Positions 1 through 8,536 of a DNA stretch of 35,743 bases are shown here, one piece after another. The notes beneath the pieces were generated by a model. That model was not told the DNA's origin, did no database searches, and saw only the letters and a program-made list of their open reading frames with translations. The translations under genes were made by a program, and so were the position numbers. Where the stretch lies: positions 1 to 35,743 of the forward strand of contig CAJWLW010000015.1 of NCBI GenBank assembly GCA_913042885.1. The letters are read 5' to 3'. How positions within the stretch are numbered: the stretch's first letter is position 1; the number at the start of each line of letters is the position of its first letter. The stretch is from an uncultured Lentisphaeria bacterium (GTDB taxonomy: Bacteria > Verrucomicrobiota > Lentisphaeria > JABSQK01 > CAJWLW01).

Positions 1-1
1 C

Positions 2-25
2 TACTGGGATCAGCCGGACGATTGA
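2..25 (+). CDS. C-terminal tail of an upstream gene (partial)
   Basis: One frame reads YWDQPDD and then TGA, ending 16 nt before the next start codon. The composition looks coding, and the spacing fits an operon partner that lies mostly outside the window. Seven residues are too few to identify a family, so this is a weak call based on position and codon content only. Confidence 0.25.
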   Translation, partial: YWDQPDD

Positions 26-41
26 CAGAAGGACCCATGCA

Positions 42-2717
42 ATGATGCCGAACAGTCGCGTGTTATTTGCCGTTGTCGCCGTCAGTGTCTGCTGGAGTGC
101 ACAAATCGCGTTTGCCCAGCAACTTCCGACGGCACCCCTGCGCTTCCACGAGGATTTCGAAAAGCAGGATCCATCCAGCTTCTTCTGGGCCAATAGTGAA
201 TACAAAGTCAACTTCAAGGGACTGACATCAGAAGAGGCACACGCCGGCACGAAGTCGCTGAAGATTGATATTACCCTGGGCAGTACGGGTGTCTTCTGGT
301 TCATACCGGTCCGGGTTCCCGCGGAAGGGAAACTGGCATTCCACGGGCGCCTGATGCTCGGCCCGGAGTCTACCGGCAAAGCGCGTGCCGATATCGAGGC
401 GTATGTCCAGACGGTCCCGCCGAATACCGGTCCGGTTTTCGGTTTCGGGGTTGAAAACGTGCATCGGGGCGGCAAGGCGTGGACGCTCGTCGAGGGCGAT
501 ATCCACCCGCAGGCGGAGCGATCGGCGCAGAATTCGGTGAACCGCGCCATCTGGAACACGACGCGTGAAAACATCGGCATCTATCTCGAGGGCATGGTGG
601 TTCGGTTGTTCGGCGAGAAAGGCGACCGGGTGGTACTCTACATGGACGACTTCATCGTCGAAGGCGACGTTCCCGATGCGGCCGAGTACGCCAGGGTGGT
701 GGACCGCCGTTGGGAGCCGGTCCGCAAACAAGTGGAAGAGAAGCTCGACGAATGGGCCACGGCATTGGCCGAGATCGGCGACGCGCTGAACAAGGTCACG
801 CCCGCGGCGGCTGACCGGGCGGGTTTCGAAACCGTATCTGCGAACTTGGCTGCAGCGCGGAAAACCCTCGCGGCTGTCCGGACACAGGGCTATATCCGCA
901 AAGATGACCACGGGCCCATGGAGGACACCATCGCGACCCTCCGGTTTGCTGCCCGCAATCTGACGGCCGACCGCAACGATTTGCTCGAAGGACCCGGCGG
1001 ACGGACACGCTGCTATGTCGTCGAGCCCACCAGCTCCACGATGATCCTGCCCGACACCGAACCGGTCCCCGGGGAATTGTCCACAGCCCTCACGGTCACG
1101 GCTGCCCGCGGCGAGTACGAGCCGGTCAGCTTCGTGTTGCGTCCCGAGAGCGACCTGGCCGACTTGCGCCTGAAAGCAACCGCCCTCACGCACCAGAACA
1201 CACAAGCAACCATTCCGGTGGGCGCCGTCGACATCAAGGCGGTCAAATGCTGGTACCAGGCGGAAGGCGCCTGGGTCAACAAGAAACGGACCGGCCCGGG
1301 CCGGGTGCTGATACCGGAACTGTTGCTCAACGACGATGGGCTGGTCAAAGTCGACACGACCGAGAAACGCAATTATTTGAAGTTGCGTTTTGCCGACGGC
1401 GATCGGTACATCGGGGTCGAAGACATCGGGCGCGAGGGGGAGGACGTGCACCCCGCCGGCAACAAAGTGGCATGGCCGATCGCAAAACTCCCGATCCGCG
1501 ATGCGGACACTTTGCAGCCCCTGGCGATCACCGCCGGCGCCAACAAACAGTTCTGGGTAACCATCCATGTCCCGTCAGACGTTCCGGCGGGCGTGTACGA
1601 CGGCCGCATCGAGCTGCACACGGCGGACGGGACACTGGGTGCACTCACCCTGAGCCTGACGGTCCTGCCCTTCGACCTCAGCGCACCCGGGACTTTTTAT
1701 GATCCTGCCGAGCCCTTTGCTGTGAATGCCTACTACAACGGTCGTCTCACACGCCGCCCGGAGCATCGGGCAGTAATCTGTTCCGACTTAAAGAACGAAG
1801 GGCAGCTGCGACAGGATCTGGTGAACTTTTATGCCCATGGAATTTTGCCGACGGTCAACCAGATGCCCGATGACACGGAGTTGTTGTCACGATACCTTGA
1901 GATTTTCAACGAGGCGGGGTTCGCTGGCAAGCCCGTATACTTCACTTCCGACGATGCCGGGTTCTCGACGGGCAGCCCGACCGGCGCAGCAGAGCTGGCC
2001 GCACTGAGTGAGAAAGTGAAAAAGGTCATGGCGGTCGCCCGGCAGCATGGTGTGCCGGAAGTGTACGTCTACGGTCTCGACGAGGCCACGGACGAGCGGC
2101 AAAAGGCTCAGCGGGCCGCCTGGCAGGTGGTCCACGAAGCCGGCGCCAAGGTCTGGGTGGCCGCGTCGGCCGGAACCTTTGAAAACATGGGAGACCTACT
2201 TGATGTCTGTAACCTGGGCAGCGGACGGTCCGGACCGGATCCAGCCGAGCCGGCCAAGTGGCACGCAGTGGGACACAAGATCTGGAATTACGGCAATCCG
2301 CAGGGTGGGGTGGAGGACCCGGAACTTTACAGGAGGAACTACGGACTTCTGCTCTGGCGGGTCAACTATGATGGCGGCGGTCCGTGGGCCTGGCAGTCGT
2401 CCGCAGCCGGGGGGATGTGGAACGATTTCAACGACGAGCGGCGTGCTGTCGCCGTGACCTATCCTGCGGCGGAACGGCCGATCGACACCATTGCCTGGGA
2501 GGGATTGCGTGAGGCGGTGGACGACGTGCGCTACGGCACGACCCTTAAACTGGCTATTGCGGCGGCGAAAGAGGCGGACGACGAGGGCAGGCGCAAGCTC
2601 GCCGTCGCTGCTGACCGTTTCCTGGCAGAGTTCGACGTCACCGGCGACCTGGATGCTATTCGCCGGCGCATCATCGAGTACATCCTGCAGCTGCGGGATC
2701 TCGAAGGCGCCGGGTGA
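42..2717 (+). CDS. Secreted DUF4091/GH123-like glycoside hydrolase
   Basis: This 891-residue exported protein has a signal peptide at about residues 1-25 (cleavage AFA|QQ). A beta-rich region that may bind carbohydrate follows (about 35-210, ending MDDFIVEG), then a helical linker (220-310). A GH123-N-like beta domain starts near RGEYEPVSFVLRP, and a TIM-barrel DUF4091/GH123-type catalytic domain ends with AWEGLREAVDDVRYGT. The acidic pair D680-E681 in YGLDEATDER matches the Asp-Glu pair that GH123 enzymes use in substrate-assisted cleavage of beta-GalNAc. GH123 founders are beta-N-acetylgalactosaminidases, but the substrate here is inferred. An AAGGA box 8 nt upstream supports this ATG; a second ATG follows directly. 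The gene opens the run and has a full-length paralogue at 22882-25578 and a broken one near 18.3 kb. Confidence 0.85.
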   Translation: MMPNSRVLFAVVAVSVCWSAQIAFAQQLPTAPLRFHEDFEKQDPSSFFWANSEYKVNFKGLTSEEAHAGTKSLKIDITLGSTGVFWFIPVRVPAEGKLAFHGRLMLGPESTGKARADIEAYVQTVPPNTGPVFGFGVENVHRGGKAWTLVEGDIHPQAERSAQNSVNRAIWNTTRENIGIYLEGMVVRLFGEKGDRVVLYMDDFIVEGDVPDAAEYARVVDRRWEPVRKQVEEKLDEWATALAEIGDALNKVTPAAADRAGFETVSANLAAARKTLAAVRTQGYIRKDDHGPMEDTIATLRFAARNLTADRNDLLEGPGGRTRCYVVEPTSSTMILPDTEPVPGELSTALTVTAARGEYEPVSFVLRPESDLADLRLKATALTHQNTQATIPVGAVDIKAVKCWYQAEGAWVNKKRTGPGRVLIPELLLNDDGLVKVDTTEKRNYLKLRFADGDRYIGVEDIGREGEDVHPAGNKVAWPIAKLPIRDADTLQPLAITAGANKQFWVTIHVPSDVPAGVYDGRIELHTADGTLGALTLSLTVLPFDLSAPGTFYDPAEPFAVNAYYNGRLTRRPEHRAVICSDLKNEGQLRQDLVNFYAHGILPTVNQMPDDTELLSRYLEIFNEAGFAGKPVYFTSDDAGFSTGSPTGAAELAALSEKVKKVMAVARQHGVPEVYVYGLDEATDERQKAQRAAWQVVHEAGAKVWVAASAGTFENMGDLLDVCNLGSGRSGPDPAEPAKWHAVGHKIWNYGNPQGGVEDPELYRRNYGLLLWRVNYDGGGPWAWQSSAAGGMWNDFNDERRAVAVTYPAAERPIDTIAWEGLREAVDDVRYGTTLKLAIAAAKEADDEGRRKLAVAADRFLAEFDVTGDLDAIRRRIIEYILQLRDLEGAG

Positions 2718-2728
2718 CGGACAGCGCG

Positions 2729-2777
2729 TGCGGCAAATGCCGCAATCCCGCGGGCTCGACTGCCAGCCGCGGGCTGG
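2729..2777 (+). other. Two intergenic hairpins
   Basis: The 113-nt gap holds two perfect hairpins. The first has a 6-bp stem TGCGGC/GCCGCA with loop AAAT (2729-2744). The second has a 6-bp stem CCAGCC/GGCTGG with loop GCG (2763-2777). Neither is followed by a T tract, so they are more likely RNA-stability or processing elements between two co-transcribed genes than a terminator. Confidence 0.3.
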
Positions 2778-2830
2778 AGCGACCGGTGGAAGCGGTAAAC
2801 CCACAAGATTGAGAGGCGAGGGACAACACA

Positions 2831-4060
2831 ATGCAGCTCTTCTACAACTGGGATCCGACGGATTCGCCGCGGTACCACAAGCACCCCATCGACGCGGACT
2901 ACTTCGACTGGCTGTTTGCCATGCTCGAGGGCACCGGCCTGACCTTCATGTTCCGTTGCAACACCGCCGGGCGTACGTACTATCCCAGCCGGTTGATGGC
3001 GCCATTCGACCACAGCTGTGTCGATCCCGGCAATGAACAGGCGGCGGTCTGGCATCGGGTGGCCGATATGCTCGACCGCTGCGATCCACTTGCCGAGGCT
3101 GTTCGCGCCGGGCGCCGGTATGGCGTGCCGGTGTGGGCCTGGTACAACTGGAACGAATTCCAGCACGTGCGGCCCGGCTGGCTGTATCAGATCGATCCCG
3201 TCTGGTATGAACGGCCGCGGAAGTACTGGTGCTCGCGCGACGGTTCCCGATTCTATCACGGAGTGCCGGCGTTCGGTGATGAAGACGTTCGCGCCAGGCT
3301 CCTGGGCCTGACCGAGGAGGCCCTCGACTACGGGGTGGACGGCCTCTATCTGTCGACGCGTTCCCACAGTTGGTTCCCTTGCTGGCAGACCCCGGGCTGG
3401 CAGGATCACCTCGAGCCGTTTGGCTTCAACGACTGTGTGGTTGAGGCGTACCGCAAGCGGCACGGGGTCGATATCCGCTACGACGACTACGACAACGACG
3501 AGTTTCTCAAAATCAAGGGTGAGCAGTTTTCGACGTTGCTTTCCCGCATCGGCAGTGCCGTGCACGAGCGCACAAAGCAGTTCATCATCGGCATCGTCCC
3601 GGACCGCCATACGCTCATGGACATCAAGTTCCCCAGCAAACATTACGTCGAATTGTACAAGGATTGGGAGCGCTGGATCGCCGACGACGCCATCGACGGC
3701 TTGTGTGCCGAACAGCAGTGTCCGCACCAGCAGAAACTCGAGCCGGCCGACATTTCGGCATTCAAGGATACCGTACCCGAAGGGTTTCCGTTGCACGCCT
3801 GGGCGGACGCGGCGTGGTATGAGAATCGCGGGGCCGGCCCCTTCAGCCTGGCCAACTGGAATCGCAATTCCCCTGACGAAGTCCAGCAGCAGATCGAGCT
3901 GGCACAGCAGGCCGGCGCCAGCGGGATCGTTTTGCATTCGCTCTACCATTACACCGCCTGCGATACCGACGGTGAATCGATTGGCGGCTATGGGGTACTG
4001 CCGCGAACCGAATACTTCGACGCCCTGCGGCAACGACAAGCAGCGGGCCGGGATCGATAA
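2831..4060 (+). CDS. Putative TIM-barrel glycoside hydrolase (GHL10-like)
   Basis: This 409-residue protein has no signal peptide and is probably cytosolic. Its pattern is that of a hypothetical glycosyl hydrolase barrel. RRYGVPVWAWYNWNEF resembles the strand where GHL10-type proteins say a reader-side AH..G(v/l)..W. It is followed by ALDYGVDGLYLSTRSH, matching the usual 'YdvDGi.lD' strand, and then EAYRKRHGVDIRYDDYD. Several acidic residues sit at strand ends, but I cannot name the catalytic pair. The start has a GAGGG box 8 nt upstream. The stop overlaps the next start by one base (TAATG), so it is translationally coupled to the sialidase-like gene. No specific activity can be assigned. Confidence 0.7.
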   Translation: MQLFYNWDPTDSPRYHKHPIDADYFDWLFAMLEGTGLTFMFRCNTAGRTYYPSRLMAPFDHSCVDPGNEQAAVWHRVADMLDRCDPLAEAVRAGRRYGVPVWAWYNWNEFQHVRPGWLYQIDPVWYERPRKYWCSRDGSRFYHGVPAFGDEDVRARLLGLTEEALDYGVDGLYLSTRSHSWFPCWQTPGWQDHLEPFGFNDCVVEAYRKRHGVDIRYDDYDNDEFLKIKGEQFSTLLSRIGSAVHERTKQFIIGIVPDRHTLMDIKFPSKHYVELYKDWERWIADDAIDGLCAEQQCPHQQKLEPADISAFKDTVPEGFPLHAWADAAWYENRGAGPFSLANWNRNSPDEVQQQIELAQQAGASGIVLHSLYHYTACDTDGESIGGYGVLPRTEYFDALRQRQAAGRDR

Positions 4061-5307
4061 TGCACTACAAGACGTGGAGAGATTATCACCCCGAGGTGGC
4101 GGGGAACGCCGCGCAGCCGGTGCGGCCGTGGCCCTGCGAAACGTACACGACGGAATTTACCGGCGTCCATCAGTGTTCGGTCGCCATGGGCCCCGACGGG
4201 GACCTGATCGTCGCCGGCGACACTGACGACGACAAGAACGGTGCGCTGTTTCACTCGGTCGACGAGGGCCGAACCTGGTCGATACTTTGTACCATCGCCG
4301 ACCTCTCCCCGCCCGTTCCCGCGGGATTCAAGCTGATGATGCACAGTTACACCGGTTCGGGGTATGCCGCCGACGGCACACTGCTGGCGATCGAACGGTT
4401 CGCCTATAACGACGGGCGCCCCTACGAAGGCCACAGCGATCCGACATTTCATGACCGGGTGCAGATCTTGTGCTCTGCGGACCGCGGCAAGACCTGGGAA
4501 ATTGCGCAGGAACTCGATCCGGTCCCTCACGATTGTCTCGGCGGCAACGAAGTAAGCATCCGGCGCTTATCGGATGGCCGGTTGATGCTGCCGGTGTGCG
4601 TCTACGATCAGTCCCGGCCGGGCAAGCCGCTGCCGCTCGACCGGTATACGCAGCGCGCCTTGCTGTATTTCTCCGAGGACAACGGCCGGACCTGGCCTCG
4701 GTTCGCCTCGCTGGGCGAACACACCGACGAAAGCTGGATCGCTGAGCACCCCTCCGGGCGCCTGGTCGCCGTGACCCGCTATCAACGCAAGAAACTGCCC
4801 GACGATCCGCCTGAGCTGGCGACGCCGTATTACTTCACCGACGGTCATCCTATTGACACCTGCGTCGAGTGCAAGGACGGTCCTGCGGCCGTCGGCGGGC
4901 ACAGCGTCTACAAGCAATCAGCGGTTCTGCACAGCGACGACGGCGGCAGGAGCTGGAGCACCCCGCGTATCGTCACCGGCTGGATACAGCAGACCGGGTG
5001 TATTGTGGTGTTGTCGGACGGGACGGTTGTCCTGCCGTTCAGTCGTAAGGACGGCACGCACGGTCAGCGGTTCATCGTCAGCTATGACCGCGGTGAGAGC
5101 TGGAGCAAGGCGATCTGGGAACTGAATGACTGCGGCATGTACGCCAGCTCGGTGGTCATGCCGGACGACACGATCGTGACCGTCCACGACGGGTTGCGAG
5201 GCAAGGCCTCGGGCCGGCGCCTCAGCGCGCTGCGCTGGAAGGCGCCGCCAAAGGCGGCGGTCGAGAAACACGGATTCTTCACACCCGGGCTGGCTGAAAC
5301 AGCATAA
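4060..5307 (+). CDS. Sialidase-like Asp-box beta-propeller protein
   Basis: This 415-residue protein carries five Asp-box motifs (S-x-D-x-G-x-T/S-W) at about residues 66, 139, 205, 292 and 341: SVDEGRTW, SADRGKTW, SEDNGRTW, SDDGGRSW and SYDRGESW. The spacing is typical of a six-bladed sialidase/neuraminidase propeller (GH33-like, BNR family). There is no signal peptide. I could not confirm a complete arginine triad, Tyr nucleophile or RIP motif, so the exo-alpha-sialidase activity usually assigned to such proteins is only possible. Other propellers of this type cleave other sugars or only bind them. The gene overlaps the previous one by one base and lies 17 nt before the next, so it is inside an operon. 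Confidence 0.8.
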   Translation: MHYKTWRDYHPEVAGNAAQPVRPWPCETYTTEFTGVHQCSVAMGPDGDLIVAGDTDDDKNGALFHSVDEGRTWSILCTIADLSPPVPAGFKLMMHSYTGSGYAADGTLLAIERFAYNDGRPYEGHSDPTFHDRVQILCSADRGKTWEIAQELDPVPHDCLGGNEVSIRRLSDGRLMLPVCVYDQSRPGKPLPLDRYTQRALLYFSEDNGRTWPRFASLGEHTDESWIAEHPSGRLVAVTRYQRKKLPDDPPELATPYYFTDGHPIDTCVECKDGPAAVGGHSVYKQSAVLHSDDGGRSWSTPRIVTGWIQQTGCIVVLSDGTVVLPFSRKDGTHGQRFIVSYDRGESWSKAIWELNDCGMYASSVVMPDDTIVTVHDGLRGKASGRRLSALRWKAPPKAAVEKHGFFTPGLAETA

Positions 5308-5324
5308 ATCCTGGAGACGATCTC

Positions 5325-7097
5325 ATGAGCCACCAGCCTATCCGTATCTGGCGCGTCCCGAAGCAGGTCTTCGGCCCGCGCGAACTTGAAACCGCCGCGG
5401 CGGCAATGACGCCGGAGATCCTTGGCCGCATCGCCGAGCGTGGCTTCACCGGTGTCTGGATGCTGGTGCGGCTGCGCGATGTCGTGCGTACCGATGTATT
5501 CCCGGAGCTCGGTGCGGACGCCGCCTCGCAGCAGGCGGTGTTAGCCGATTACAGCGCCCGCTGCCGAGCGGCCGGGCTCAAGCTTTATCTATACCTCAAC
5601 GAGCCGCGCGCCTTCGCTGACGACGATCCGATCTGGGAGGCGCACCCGGAGTTGCGCGGGTTCTGGTGCGAGGCGTTCAATGACAACGCCATCTATGGCT
5701 GGCCGAAAAGCCGTGCCATGTGTACCAGCGTTCCCGTGACCCGTCGTTGGCTCGAAACGGCCTGCGCGGGGCTGTTTCGTTGCCTGCCCGACCTCGGCGG
5801 CATCGTCTGTATCACTGCCAGTGAGCACCTGACGCACTGCTACTCCCGCTTCGACGTCACCGGGTGCGGCCTTGGCGAACACTTTGGCCAGCGCCCCGGC
5901 GATGTTTTGAATTGTCCGCGCTGCCGCGACCGCGAGCCGACGGACGTGTTGCGGGAGGTGCTCGAAGCCATCGAGCGGGGCGTCCACGGCACCGCGCCGG
6001 AAGCCGATGTCATCGCCTGGACCTGGAGCTGGGACCTGATGGCGCCGGCCCCGCAGGCGGAGCTCATCGCTTCGTTGCCGCCCGGGATCATCGTCATGCC
6101 TGACAACGAGCGCGGCGGCGAACTCGAGTGGCAGGGGCAGCGGCTGGCAGTGGACGAATACAGTCTCAACTATATCGGCCCGTCGCCGCGTGCCCGCGGG
6201 CAGATCGAGGCGGCCCGGCGCAGCGGCAAGCGGGCCATGGCGCGGTTTCAGGTCAACCACACCATCGAATGCGCCACTGCTCCGAACTGGCCGTTGATCG
6301 CCAATCTCTACCGCAAGCTGGCGGCGCTCGGCGAGCTCGGGGTCACCGATGTCATGGCGTCATGGAATTTCGGCAGCAACCCCGACACGCTCAACTGTTT
6401 CGCCTTCGATCAATTTTGGCGGCTCGACGCCACCGATGAGGACGACTTTCTGCGGTCCGTTGCCGAGGACTACTTTGGCCTTCCGGACGGCAGCGCTGTC
6501 GCCAAGGCATGGCAGGCGTTCGGCGAGGCGGTCCGGTCTTACGCCTTCGGTTTCGGCATGCTGTACTTCAGCCCGTTCAACCGTGGCTGCGCCTATCCGC
6601 TGCCGGACTACGAGCCGCGGCAGCAGTCGATGATCGCCTGGCACATGGACTTCCGCGAGCCGCTGGGCGACATGCTCGAGCAATGCGTCGCTTTCTGCGG
6701 GCTGGCCGCGGTCATCGACCGGCTGGGCACGATGCACGAACGCTGGACGGAAGCGGTGAGGCAGTATGAGCGGGCACTGGCACCGGCTGCCCAGACACCC
6801 CGCGGCGAGCAGGAGCGTAATGTCGCCTGCTACTTCGGCCATCTTGTGCACAGTGCCTGGGTCTTGTTCTCGTGGCTGGCCTGGCGCCATCATCCCGACA
6901 CTGTGGCGGGGCTTGACACCGCGGTCATGTGTGCCCGGCTCGAAGCCGAACAAACCAATCTGGCCGAGGTCGCGGCGCTGCTCGAGCGTGACCCGCGCCT
7001 CGGCTTCTACGAAGAGGCACAGCGCTATTACGTGACCCCGGACAGTGTCCGTGCCAAACGCCAGGCCGACGCGGCCATACTGACCCGGCTTCGCTGA
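5325..7097 (+). CDS. Putative TIM-barrel hydrolase with CxxC motif
   Basis: This 590-residue protein has no signal peptide. The N-terminal half alternates strands and helices as in a TIM barrel: FTGVWMLVRLRD, then LKLYLYLNEPRAF, then GGIVCITASEHLTHC with E167 at a strand end. A C197-P-R-C200 pair in NCPRCRDREP resembles the C-x2-C found in several unassigned planctomycete/lentisphaeral barrel hydrolases of the GH20/DUF4838 type. The C-terminal 150 residues are helical and include RDPRLGFYEEA, a phrase common at the end of such proteins. A GGAGA box 7 nt upstream supports the ATG. The product is probably a cytosolic glycan-processing enzyme or carbohydrate-binding barrel. The family assignment is tentative. 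Confidence 0.65.
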   Translation: MSHQPIRIWRVPKQVFGPRELETAAAAMTPEILGRIAERGFTGVWMLVRLRDVVRTDVFPELGADAASQQAVLADYSARCRAAGLKLYLYLNEPRAFADDDPIWEAHPELRGFWCEAFNDNAIYGWPKSRAMCTSVPVTRRWLETACAGLFRCLPDLGGIVCITASEHLTHCYSRFDVTGCGLGEHFGQRPGDVLNCPRCRDREPTDVLREVLEAIERGVHGTAPEADVIAWTWSWDLMAPAPQAELIASLPPGIIVMPDNERGGELEWQGQRLAVDEYSLNYIGPSPRARGQIEAARRSGKRAMARFQVNHTIECATAPNWPLIANLYRKLAALGELGVTDVMASWNFGSNPDTLNCFAFDQFWRLDATDEDDFLRSVAEDYFGLPDGSAVAKAWQAFGEAVRSYAFGFGMLYFSPFNRGCAYPLPDYEPRQQSMIAWHMDFREPLGDMLEQCVAFCGLAAVIDRLGTMHERWTEAVRQYERALAPAAQTPRGEQERNVACYFGHLVHSAWVLFSWLAWRHHPDTVAGLDTAVMCARLEAEQTNLAEVAALLERDPRLGFYEEAQRYYVTPDSVRAKRQADAAILTRLR

Positions 7098-7099
7098 AA

Positions 7100-7148
7100 T
7101 TGCCCCGCGAATTTGACGTGACTACGGACTTGGACGACATTGGGGCAA
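7100..7148 (+). other. Long-loop inverted repeat between genes
   Basis: A 7-bp perfect inverted repeat TTGCCCC/GGGGCAA is separated by 35 nt and starts just after the preceding stop codon. The 131-nt gap also holds a small ATCAC-GAA-GTGAT hairpin. No T tract follows, so termination is uncertain. It may separate two transcription units in the long run. Confidence 0.2.
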
Positions 7149-7228
7149 ATGATCACGAAGTGATTCGCAGCCACCGCATTTTTCCCGATTGTTCAACCAC
7201 CCGGTAACCCGACAGTGCGAGACTTTGA

Positions 7229-8503
7229 ATGATGACAGATTCCCACAAGAAGTTGGCAATCAATGGCGGTGAGAAAATCCGCAACCGGCCGTTTCCGCCG
7301 TGGCCGGACTTCACGGACGAGGAGATCCACGCCGTCGAAGACGTCCTGCGCCAGGGCCGGGTGAATTACTGGACCGGCAGTTGCGGGATGGACTTCCAGG
7401 AGCGGTTCGCGGCATTCTGCGGTGTGCAGCACGGCATTGCCGTGATGAACGGGACGGCGGCGTTGCACGTGGCATTGGCGGCCGCCGACGTGGGACCGGG
7501 CGACGAGGTCATCGTGCCGTGCCGCACCTTCATCGCCACTTCGTTTGCGGTGTTGCACCAGCAGGCCATCCCCGTGTTCGCCGATATCGATCTGCAGACA
7601 CAGAACATCAGCGTCGAATCGATCCGCGAAAACCTGAACGAGCGCACACGTGCGATTATCCCGGTTCATCTGGCCGGGTACCCGGCGGATATGGATGCGA
7701 TCATGACCTTGGCGGCGGAGCACAACCTGGTGGTCATCGAGGACGCCGCCCAGGCACATGGCGCCGAGTACAAGGGACGCCGTGCCGGTGCCCTCGGGCA
7801 CATCGCTGCATTCAGCTTCTGCAACGACAAGATTTTCACTACGGGCGGCGAAGGCGGCATGGTGGTGACCGACGATGATCGGATGGCGGAGACAGCGCGC
7901 AGTGTCAAGGACCATGGCTACAATGAAATCGAACGCCGCAACCTGCTCGAGCTGGAAGCGTTGTATACCTATGTCCATCACCGTATCGGCTACAATTACC
8001 GCATGACCGAAATGCAGGCGGCAATCGGCCTGAAGGCGCTGGAACGGATTGACTGGAATCTGCAACGCCGCCGCGAGAACGGCCATTACCTGACCGAGCG
8101 CCTGCAAGCCTACGATGCCCTGGTGCCGCCCTATGAGGCCGACGACGTGAAACACGCTTTCTACAAATACTACGTGCGCCTTCGTCCGGAAAAGCTGACC
8201 GTGGACCGTGATACGTTGGTCACGGCGATGCGGGCTGAGGGCGTGCCGGTCGGGCTGGGCACGGCCGGGGAGAATTACCGCGAAGAAGTCTATCAGAAAC
8301 GTATTGGCTATGGCAAGACGAGCTATCCGTTCGAATCGTCGTTTCGGCCTGAGCCCGCCGACTACTCAACCGTATCTCTGCCGAATGCCCGCAAACTGGC
8401 AGAGGAGGTCTTTGTTTTGCAGGTCCACCCGACAATTGAACGGGCGGATCTGGATGATGTTGTCTCGGCGATCGCCAAGGTCATGGATGCCTATAGCAGG
8501 TAG
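7229..8503 (+). CDS. DegT/DnrJ/EryC1/StrS family PLP aminotransferase
   Basis: This 424-residue fold-type I aminotransferase has the full hallmark set. GIAVMNGTAALHVAL is the cofactor phosphate region, VVIEDAAQAHGAEYKG holds the Asp that binds the pyridine nitrogen, and K201 in FCNDKIFTTGGEGGMV is the predicted Schiff-base lysine. YNYRMTEMQAAIGL is the classic region after it. The family transaminates keto-sugars, usually nucleotide-linked, with glutamate or glutamine as donor. In catabolic PVC clusters it sits beside Gfo/Idh/MocA oxidoreductases, as here. Two adjacent ATG codons are possible starts and no good ribosome-binding site is visible. The keto substrate is unknown; an oxidised sugar from the neighbouring dehydrogenase is one possibility. 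Confidence 0.9.
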   Translation: MMTDSHKKLAINGGEKIRNRPFPPWPDFTDEEIHAVEDVLRQGRVNYWTGSCGMDFQERFAAFCGVQHGIAVMNGTAALHVALAAADVGPGDEVIVPCRTFIATSFAVLHQQAIPVFADIDLQTQNISVESIRENLNERTRAIIPVHLAGYPADMDAIMTLAAEHNLVVIEDAAQAHGAEYKGRRAGALGHIAAFSFCNDKIFTTGGEGGMVVTDDDRMAETARSVKDHGYNEIERRNLLELEALYTYVHHRIGYNYRMTEMQAAIGLKALERIDWNLQRRRENGHYLTERLQAYDALVPPYEADDVKHAFYKYYVRLRPEKLTVDRDTLVTAMRAEGVPVGLGTAGENYREEVYQKRIGYGKTSYPFESSFRPEPADYSTVSLPNARKLAEEVFVLQVHPTIERADLDDVVSAIAKVMDAYSR

Positions 8504-8536
8504 TGTCCCGTGCGGACACTGGAGGTGCGTTCGATC

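Noticed and set aside
228..1568. Long antisense open frame across the first GH123-like gene
   Set aside because: It lies opposite a gene with clear domains, has no ribosome-binding site or family motif, and is expected from the GC-rich codon pattern. The same applies to antisense frames at 2531-4039, 13923-15419, 28200-29525 and 29501-30520.
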